In this document: positions 5,735-9,918 of the stretch, one piece after another
Numbering within the stretch: position 1 is the first letter of the stretch
Layout: every line of letters begins with the position of its first letter
Source of the DNA: Kineosporiaceae bacterium
Lineage (GTDB): Bacteria > Actinomycetota > Actinomycetes > Actinomycetales > Angustibacteraceae
DNA length: 9,918 bases
Reading direction: 5' to 3'
Assembly (NCBI GenBank): GCA_027345905.1
Contig: DAIETC010000130.1
Span: 1-9,918 of the forward strand
Position numbers and translations under genes: made by a program
The notes under the pieces: model-generated
Told to the model about the DNA's origin: nothing
The model's input: only the letters and a program-made list of their open reading frames with translations
Database searches by the model: none

Positions 5735-6112
5735 ATGCCGTTTCGACGGTCCCCCAAGGGGTCATTGACCGAGATCGGCGAGGATCCCGACTACCGGTTC
5801 AGCCTGGCTAACGAACGAACGTTCCTCGCGTGGATCCGCACCTCTCTTGCGCTCATGGCCGGCGGGGTCGCGATCGTGCAGCTGTTCCCCAACCTGGGGA
5901 CGGCGTTGGCCCGCCACGCGCTCGGCGCCCTGCTCATCGTGCTCGGAGGAACCCTCGCCGCGCGCTCGTTCTCGCACTGGGAGGCCGCAGAACGGGCGAT
6001 GCGGCTCGGAAAGAGCCTGCCGCACTCCGCGTTACCCCGCTTGCTCGCTTCGGCGCTGGCCGTCATCGCCGTGGCCACCTTGGCGATCTTGTTGAGCGAG
6101 TGGTCCGCGTGA
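5735..6112 (+). CDS. DUF202 membrane protein (YidH-like)
   Basis: A 125-residue protein of the DUF202 family. The signature DPDYRFSLANERTFLAWIRT (17-36) is that of E. coli YidH. Three hydrophobic segments follow or overlap it, at about 35-51, 61-79 and 102-120, and the C-terminus is short. It is expected in the cytoplasmic membrane. The biochemical function of the family is unknown, and I do not assign one. The ATG has a strong AAGGAG (5723-5728) 6 nt upstream. Its stop TGA overlaps an ATG (6112-6114), and a second DUF202 gene follows within 20 nt, so the pair probably forms an operon. The same YidH-YidG pairing is found in E. coli. Confidence 0.85.
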   Translation: MPFRRSPKGSLTEIGEDPDYRFSLANERTFLAWIRTSLALMAGGVAIVQLFPNLGTALARHALGALLIVLGGTLAARSFSHWEAAERAMRLGKSLPHSALPRLLASALAVIAVATLAILLSEWSA

Positions 6113-6128
6113 TGGGCTTCGGGGCGTC

Positions 6129-6482
6129 TTGCTGAGCAAGTGGCCCCGCCTGCAGCGCGCCGGGCAGCACGCGCAGGTGGTCGACCCGGGGCTGCAGGCG
6201 GAGCGGACCGCCATCTCCTGGCAACGCACGGCGCTCAGCGTGGGGGCGTTCTCCGTCCTGCTGCTGCACACCGGCGGTGCACGGCTTGGCACCCGTGTTC
6301 CGGGCGCCCTGGCGCTGCTCGTGTCGTTACTGCTGCTGCTCGTTGCCGAGCGCCGATACGTCGACATGCTGATCAACATCAACCGGCAGTCCACCCCCTC
6401 CTCGCCCCAGGCGCTGCGCAGGGTTTCACTGGCGGTCGTCTTCATCGCGCTGCTCTCCCTCGGCGTGATCCTCGCCTCGTAA
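6129..6482 (+). CDS. second DUF202 membrane protein (YidG-like)
   Basis: Read from TTG at 6129 this gives 117 residues. It carries the second DUF202 signature type, DPGLQAERTAISWQRTALSV (19-38), as in E. coli YidG. Hydrophobic segments lie at about 34-49, 56-73 and 99-116. The function is unknown. The start is uncertain. TTG at 6129 leaves 18 residues before the signature, close to the E. coli spacing, but has only GGGG 4 nt upstream. GTG at 6177 would leave just two residues before it and has no ribosome-binding site. The ATG at 6112, which overlaps the preceding stop, is in another frame and reaches TGA after seven codons (6133-6135), just past the TTG. Translation is probably coupled to the upstream YidH-like gene. 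Confidence 0.78.
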   Translation: MLSKWPRLQRAGQHAQVVDPGLQAERTAISWQRTALSVGAFSVLLLHTGGARLGTRVPGALALLVSLLLLLVAERRYVDMLININRQSTPSSPQALRRVSLAVVFIALLSLGVILAS

Positions 6483-6506
6483 CGCGCACCTGCCATCTTC
6501 CGCGTC

Positions 6507-6518
6507 TAGCCTTCGCCC
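6507..6518 (+). promoter_or_regulatory. leaderless -10 element of the DUF1345 gene
   Basis: TAGCCT (6507-6512) fits TANNNT and ends 6 nt before the ATG at 6519. There is no Shine-Dalgarno, so the mRNA is probably leaderless. No clear -35 is seen. The promoter lies in the 36-bp gap after the second DUF202 gene, so the DUF1345 gene need not depend on that operon. Confidence 0.55.
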
Positions 6519-7214
6519 ATGAGCCAACCGGGCCAGCCCCCCAACCAGCCCAACGATCGCGACCTCCCAAGCGCGCGCCGCAGCCAGCCCACGGGCCCAT
6601 CGGCTGGCACTCGGGCGCTGGTCGCCCTGCTGGTCGCTCTGGTAGCAGGGGGCCTGGCGGCGACGCTGGCCGGATGGACCTACGGCGTACTGCTGGGCTG
6701 GATGGGTGGGGCCGGGGTGTTCGTCGCATGGATGTGGATCAGCATCTGGCCGATGGGAGCCAGCGACACGGCCGCACACGCGGTGCGGGACGACCCGGGG
6801 CGCGCCACCTTCGACCTGCTGGTGCTGGTTGCAGCCGTGGCAAGTCTCGGTGCGGTGGCGCTGCTGCTGCAGGGGGCGTCGGGGGGCGCGGCCAAGAGCG
6901 TGGACGCCGCGCTGAGCGTGCTGAGCGTGGCGCTGGCCTGGGCCACGGTGCACACGGTGTTCACGACGCGCTATGCCCGGCTCTACTACACCGGCCAGGA
7001 CGGGGGCATGGACTTCAACGAGGACGTCCCCCCGCAGTACGCCGATTTCGCGTATGCGGCGTTCACCGTCGGCATGACGTTCCAGGTCTCAGACACCGAC
7101 GTGACGACCAAGCAGGTGCGACACGCGGTTCTGCGCCACGCCCTGCTGTCCTACCTGTTCGGGGCCGTCATCATCGCGACGACGATCAACCTGGTTGCCG
7201 GGCTCGGGAAGTAG
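6519..7214 (+). CDS. DUF1345 family integral membrane protein
   Basis: A 231-residue protein. The first 30 residues are Pro/Gln/Ser-rich and hydrophilic. Membrane segments follow at about 32-52, 56-77, 98-118, 129-149 and 208-227. The family marks of DUF1345 are present: HTVFTTRYARLYY (145-157), DFAYAAFTVGMTFQVSDTDV (176-195) and RHALLSYLFGAVIIATTINL (206-225). The family length is about 210-230 residues, so the gene is complete. Its function is unknown, and the charged conserved segments between helices do not identify a substrate. The ATG is supported by the leaderless promoter directly upstream. The stop codon is only 3 nt from the stop of the convergent phosphatase gene. Confidence 0.88.
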   Translation: MSQPGQPPNQPNDRDLPSARRSQPTGPSAGTRALVALLVALVAGGLAATLAGWTYGVLLGWMGGAGVFVAWMWISIWPMGASDTAAHAVRDDPGRATFDLLVLVAAVASLGAVALLLQGASGGAAKSVDAALSVLSVALAWATVHTVFTTRYARLYYTGQDGGMDFNEDVPPQYADFAYAAFTVGMTFQVSDTDVTTKQVRHAVLRHALLSYLFGAVIIATTINLVAGLGK

Positions 7215-7217
7215 CCT

Positions 7218-8333
7218 TCACTCGCGCCAGATCAGCACCAGAGCGCGGTCGTCGGTCTCGCCGGCCAGGGCGCTGTCGACGATGCGCTGAGCGCCCCCCG
7301 CGAACCCGTCCCGCACCAGCCGGTGCGCCTGGCCGAGCATGCGGTCGATCCCCATCTCGACGTCGCGCCCGGGGATCTCCACCACACCGTCGGTGTACAA
7401 CAGCAGCGCGTCACCGCGCTCCAGCGTCCCAGTCGCGCCGGGGAACACGGCGTCCTCCAGGACGCCGAGCAGCGGCCCAGGGCTGGTGTCGATCAGCTCC
7501 CAGCGCCCGGAGCCGGCCTTGAAGTGTGCCGCCGGCGGGTGCCCTGCCGTCCCGATGCGGTAGCCACCGGTGACCAGGTCGAGCTCGAGGTGGATGGCGG
7601 TGGCGAAGCCCTCCTGCCACCTCTGGCGCAGCAGGTACTGGTTGGCTACGTGCAAGAAGTCCGCAGCCGGCATGGCACCGAGCAGGCCCCCGAAGGCGCC
7701 CGAGAGCAACAGTGAGCGAGTGCCCGCCGCCGCGCCCTTGCCGGAGACGTCCACCAAGGCGGCCTCCAGGTAGCGGCCGTCCGTGGAGCACGAAGCCACC
7801 AGGAAGTCACCGGAGAACGAGTCGCCGTATGCCGAGCGAAGCACGGTCTCGGCGCGCCAGCCGGTCGGCAGGGGGGGCACGACGCCCTGGGCCCGCAGCC
7901 GGTCGCGCAGGTCGACGAGCATGCTCTGCCCGGTCATACCCTGCAGCCCGAGCCGCGCGCGGTCCTTGGCCACCGCCCACATCAACATCGCCACCACGAC
8001 CAGGATGAGGACGACGCCCAGGTCGACGTCGGGCCGGGTGCGACCCACGTCCGCGTATGCCACGCCCGCGACCACCACGACGTACAGCACTGCCAGCTGG
8101 CGGGGGCGCAGCACGTAACCGCCGATGATCAGCACGAGCACGAAGTCGGCGGCGGGTACCAGCTCCGGGAACGTGATGCTCGCCCAGCTCATCGTCACGG
8201 TGAGCGCAGCCAGGGCGAGCAGCAGGAAGCTCGGATTGGGCAAGACGCGCCGACGCACGTGCAACCACAGATGGCGCAGGGCCGGGTCGCGCGAGCGCAC
8301 GCCGGCCGACCGGCCCAGACGGGCTGCTGTCAC
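7218..8333 (-). CDS. membrane-anchored SpoIIE/RsbU-type PP2C serine phosphatase
   Basis: A 371-residue protein read from GTG at 8331-8333. Four hydrophobic segments lie at about 35-57, 62-74, 79-93 and 104-122. A short linker (LVDLRDRLRAQG) leads to a cytosolic PP2C-like SpoIIE domain (about 150-371). Metal-binding and core motifs are intact: SGDF (Asp176), DVSGKG (Asp195), TAGHPP (262-267), LLYTDGV (Asp315) and a final TDDRALVLI (Asp361/362). Such enzymes dephosphorylate serine on anti-anti-sigma (STAS) proteins and so control an alternative sigma factor. No anti-sigma or STAS gene lies in the window, and there is no PAS or GAF sensor, so the membrane part may sense the signal. The chosen start follows a TAGGGT -10. 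The frame is open 33 codons further upstream, but that stretch covers the promoter. An ATG at 8375 is the alternative. Confidence 0.88.
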   Translation of the reverse strand: MTAARLGRSAGVRSRDPALRHLWLHVRRRVLPNPSFLLLALAALTVTMSWASITFPELVPAADFVLVLIIGGYVLRPRQLAVLYVVVVAGVAYADVGRTRPDVDLGVVLILVVVAMLMWAVAKDRARLGLQGMTGQSMLVDLRDRLRAQGVVPPLPTGWRAETVLRSAYGDSFSGDFLVASCSTDGRYLEAALVDVSGKGAAAGTRSLLLSGAFGGLLGAMPAADFLHVANQYLLRQRWQEGFATAIHLELDLVTGGYRIGTAGHPPAAHFKAGSGRWELIDTSPGPLLGVLEDAVFPGATGTLERGDALLLYTDGVVEIPGRDVEMGIDRMLGQAHRLVRDGFAGGAQRIVDSALAGETDDRALVLIWRE

Positions 8334-8347
8334 GGACCCTGACCCTA
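8334..8347 (-). promoter_or_regulatory. -10 element of the phosphatase gene (near-leaderless)
   Basis: On the minus strand TAGGGT (8342-8347) ends 8 nt before the GTG start, so the transcript would begin at or within 1-2 nt of the start codon. AGGGTC is repeated directly after it. No Shine-Dalgarno and no clear -35 are visible. Confidence 0.45.
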
Positions 8348-8368
8348 CTGTCCACGGTCGGCCGCCGC

Positions 8369-8423
8369 CGGGCATCGCCCGATTGGTTAGGCCACCTGGT
8401 GGCAGCCGAGCGCCTGCGGCTCG
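8369..8423. terminator. group of short inverted repeats between rpiB and the phosphatase gene
   Basis: The gap behind the rpiB stop (8436-8438, minus) holds three small inverted repeats. CGAGC/GCTCG (8407-8411/8419-8423) begins 12 nt after the stop and is the best terminator candidate. GCCACC-T-GGTGGC lies at 8391-8403 and CGGGC-ATC-GCCCG at 8369-8381. None has a U-run. One of them may end rpiB transcription before the phosphatase promoter. Confidence 0.35.
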
Positions 8424-8435
8424 CCCGCGCACCGG

Positions 8436-8894
8436 CTACGGCAGCTCGCCGCTCTGCTCGTACCGCGCGATCAGGTCCAACCGCCGTTGGTGTCGTTGTT
8501 CGGGAGAGAACGAGGCAGCCAAGAACGCGTCCACGATCTGGGTCGCCTCCTGCGTCGTGTGCATCCGGGCTCCGACCGAGACCACCTGAGCGTTGTTGTG
8601 CTCGCGGCTCAGCGTGGCCGTCTCGACACTCCAGGCCAGCGCTGCCCGGATGCCGGGGACCTTGTTGGCCGCCATCTGCTCGCCGTTGCCCGAGCCGCCC
8701 AGAACCACCCCCAGGCTGGCCTCATCGGCTCGCACGGCCGTGGCGGCGCGTAGCACGGCGACGGGGTAGTCGTCCTGCGGGTCGAACTGCGCCGGCCCGT
8801 GGTCGAGGACGTCGTGGCCTTGACCACGCAGGTGCTGCACCAGATGGGACTTCAGCTCGAAGGCAGCGTGATCGCCGCCGATGTGTATCCGCAT
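8436..8894 (-). CDS. rpiB: ribose-5-phosphate isomerase B
   Basis: A 152-residue RpiB/LacAB-family enzyme that interconverts ribose 5-phosphate and ribulose 5-phosphate in the non-oxidative pentose phosphate pathway. Motifs in order are GGDHAAFELK (6-15, phosphate/sugar site), GSGNGEQMAANK (67-78), REHNNAQ (97-103), GARMH (108-112) and QRHQRR (133-138). In the loop after GGSGNGE it has Glu72, as in Mycobacterium tuberculosis RpiB, where that Glu is the catalytic base. The catalytic Cys of the E. coli type is absent. The length fits the family (about 150-160). The ATG at 8892-8894 places the first motif correctly; the 30-codon upstream extension is non-coding. No Shine-Dalgarno is present. CACACT ends 7 nt upstream of the ATG, which suggests a leaderless start. 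It is divergent from pepN. Confidence 0.96.
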   Translation of the reverse strand: MRIHIGGDHAAFELKSHLVQHLRGQGHDVLDHGPAQFDPQDDYPVAVLRAATAVRADEASLGVVLGGSGNGEQMAANKVPGIRAALAWSVETATLSREHNNAQVVSVGARMHTTQEATQIVDAFLAASFSPEQRHQRRLDLIARYEQSGELP

Positions 8895-8896
8895 GA

Positions 8897-8909
8897 GGCA
8901 CAGTGTGCC
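8897..8909. promoter_or_regulatory. perfect 6-1-6 palindrome at the rpiB start
   Basis: GGCACA-G-TGTGCC (8897-8909) ends 2 nt upstream of the rpiB ATG and overlaps the putative -10 (CACACT on the minus strand). A protein bound here would block initiation of rpiB. The 155 bp of 8895-9049 between rpiB and pepN hold no gene that I can support. TTGAGC (8970-8975) with TAGGCC (8992-8997) is a possible but weak pepN promoter. Confidence 0.35.
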
Positions 8910-9049
8910 AGCCGGTCTCGACCCGCGAGGGACAGGAACCGGGCACCGCCCACCACCGCCCGCAAGCACTTGAGCCGAGCACATGGCACCATAGGCCGGC
9001 TCGGCGCGCCCTTGCGCAGGGCCAGGTGACGAACGAACTGGAGACCGGC

Positions 9050-9918
9050 GTGCCCGGGATGAACCTCACCCGCGATGAGGCGCGCGAACGCGCGGCGCAG
9101 ATCGCGGTGTCGTCGTACGACGTGCGGCTGGACCTGACCACGGGCGCCGAGCGCTTCGGCTCGCAGACGCTCGTGCGGTTCACGAGCACCCCCGGCGCAT
9201 CGACGTTCATCGACCTGGTCGCCCCCGCCGTGCACGCCGTCGAGCTCAACGGGCAGGCCCTGGATCCCGCGGTCGTCGCCGACGGCACCCGCATCCAGCT
9301 CACGAACCTGGCCGCCGAGAACGAGCTGCGGGTCGTCGCCGAGTGCGCCTACATGAACACGGGCGAAGGTTTGCACCGGTTCGTCGACCCGGTCGACGAC
9401 GAGGTCTACCTGTACTCCCAGTTCGAGGTGGCGGACTCGCGGCGGGTCTTTGCCGTCTTCGACCAGCCCGACCTCAAGGCCACGTTCAGGTTCACGGTCA
9501 CCGCGCCGGCCCACTGGGTGGTCGTGAGCAACAACCCCACACCCCAGCCCCAGCCGGGCCCGCAGGGCAACATCGTCTTCGCGTTCGAGCCCACACCGGT
9601 GCTCTCGTCGTACGTCACGGCAATCGTCGCCGGCCCGTACCACGTCGAGCGACACGAGCTGACCAGCATCGACGGACGACGCATCCCCCTGGGCGTGTAC
9701 TGCCGACGATCGCTGGCCGAGCACCTGGACGCCGCAAACGTCGTCGAGGTCACCAGGCGCGGCTTCGAGTACTTCGAGAAGGCGTTCGACCTGCCCTACC
9801 CGTTCGCGAAGTACGACCAGCTGTTCGTGCCCGAGTTCAACGCCGGGGCGATGGAGAACGCCGCGGCGGTCACGTTCTTGGAGACCTACGTCCTTCGCTC
9901 CAAGGTCACCGAGGCGCA
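9050..9918 (+). CDS. pepN: aminopeptidase N, M1 family (partial, runs off right edge)
   Basis: The first 289 residues of a zinc metallo-aminopeptidase that removes N-terminal residues from peptides in the cytosol. The N-terminal beta-domain opens MPGMNLTRDEARERA, typical of actinobacterial PepN. The substrate N-terminus-binding segment is at residues 124-142 (YSQFEVADSRRVFAVFDQP). The exopeptidase motif GAMEN is at 266-270. The catalytic HExxH zinc site lies beyond the window edge. Full-length relatives are about 850 residues, so about a third is seen. The start is GTG at 9050-9052 with GGAG (9040-9043) 6 nt upstream. The ATG at 9059 is in frame but further from the ribosome-binding site. The GAMEN is followed by AAAVTF, where AGCVTF is more usual. 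It is divergent from rpiB, with a 155-bp gap. Confidence 0.95.
   Translation, partial: MPGMNLTRDEARERAAQIAVSSYDVRLDLTTGAERFGSQTLVRFTSTPGASTFIDLVAPAVHAVELNGQALDPAVVADGTRIQLTNLAAENELRVVAECAYMNTGEGLHRFVDPVDDEVYLYSQFEVADSRRVFAVFDQPDLKATFRFTVTAPAHWVVVSNNPTPQPQPGPQGNIVFAFEPTPVLSSYVTAIVAGPYHVERHELTSIDGRRIPLGVYCRRSLAEHLDAANVVEVTRRGFEYFEKAFDLPYPFAKYDQLFVPEFNAGAMENAAAVTFLETYVLRSKVTEA

Noticed and set aside
6140..7522. 460-codon plus-strand frame over the second DUF202 and DUF1345 genes
   Set aside because: Arg/Gly/Ala-rich shadow; both overlapped genes have family signatures and membrane segments.
8852..9724. 290-codon minus-strand frame opposite pepN
   Set aside because: Antisense shadow; the plus-strand frame carries the M1 aminopeptidase motifs through to GAMEN.
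1..9918. Mobile elements, CRISPR arrays, tRNA or rRNA genes
   Set aside because: No transposase or integrase motifs, no spaced repeat array and no tRNA-like cloverleaf or rRNA sequence were seen by reading; a tRNAscan or Infernal run would confirm this.

Overview
The window is high-GC DNA with strongly GC-biased third codon positions, GTG and TTG starts and leaderless promoters of the TANNNT type. This points to an actinobacterium. The RpiB sequence and its place beside aminopeptidase N resemble the mycobacterial arrangement, but genus cannot be set from the sequence alone. All genes look chromosomal. I see no tRNA, rRNA, CRISPR array, insertion sequence, integrase or origin.

Layout. (1) 1-1709, minus strand: a class I methyltransferase (969-1709) coupled by an ATGA overlap to a FabL-like short-chain reductase (226-972). 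A stem-loop follows the reductase stop, and then the N-terminus of a secreted or membrane protein runs off the left edge (1-143). (2) 1710-2115: a divergent regulatory region with a long dyad, then a short leaderless ORF that reads as the N- and C-terminal ends of a streptomycin-6-kinase-like phosphotransferase with the kinase core missing. (3) 2184-4626, minus strand: a persulfide-dioxygenase/rhodanese fusion of CstB-like architecture with its own strong promoter, preceded by a type-2 ferredoxin-NADP reductase. A GntR/HutC-type regulator (4763-5641) is divergent from the reductase, across an intergenic region with three dyads. (4) 5735-7214, plus strand: two tandem DUF202 membrane proteins (YidH/YidG-like) and a DUF1345 membrane protein, ending 3 nt from a convergent membrane-anchored SpoIIE-type PP2C phosphatase (7218-8333, minus). 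(5) 8436-9918: rpiB (minus) divergent from pepN (plus, cut by the right edge).

Working together. The methyltransferase and reductase are the only clearly coupled enzyme pair and could act on one acyl or biosynthetic substrate. The sulfur-handling fusion protein and the flavin reductase are neighbours on one strand, but a promoter between them means they can be expressed separately. The rest are housekeeping or membrane genes of mostly unknown function. I did not find a convincing new multi-gene system. The most interesting items are the internally deleted kinase remnant, the dyads in the two divergent intergenic regions, the missing iron-ligand aspartate in the dioxygenase domain, and the repeated leaderless start signal.
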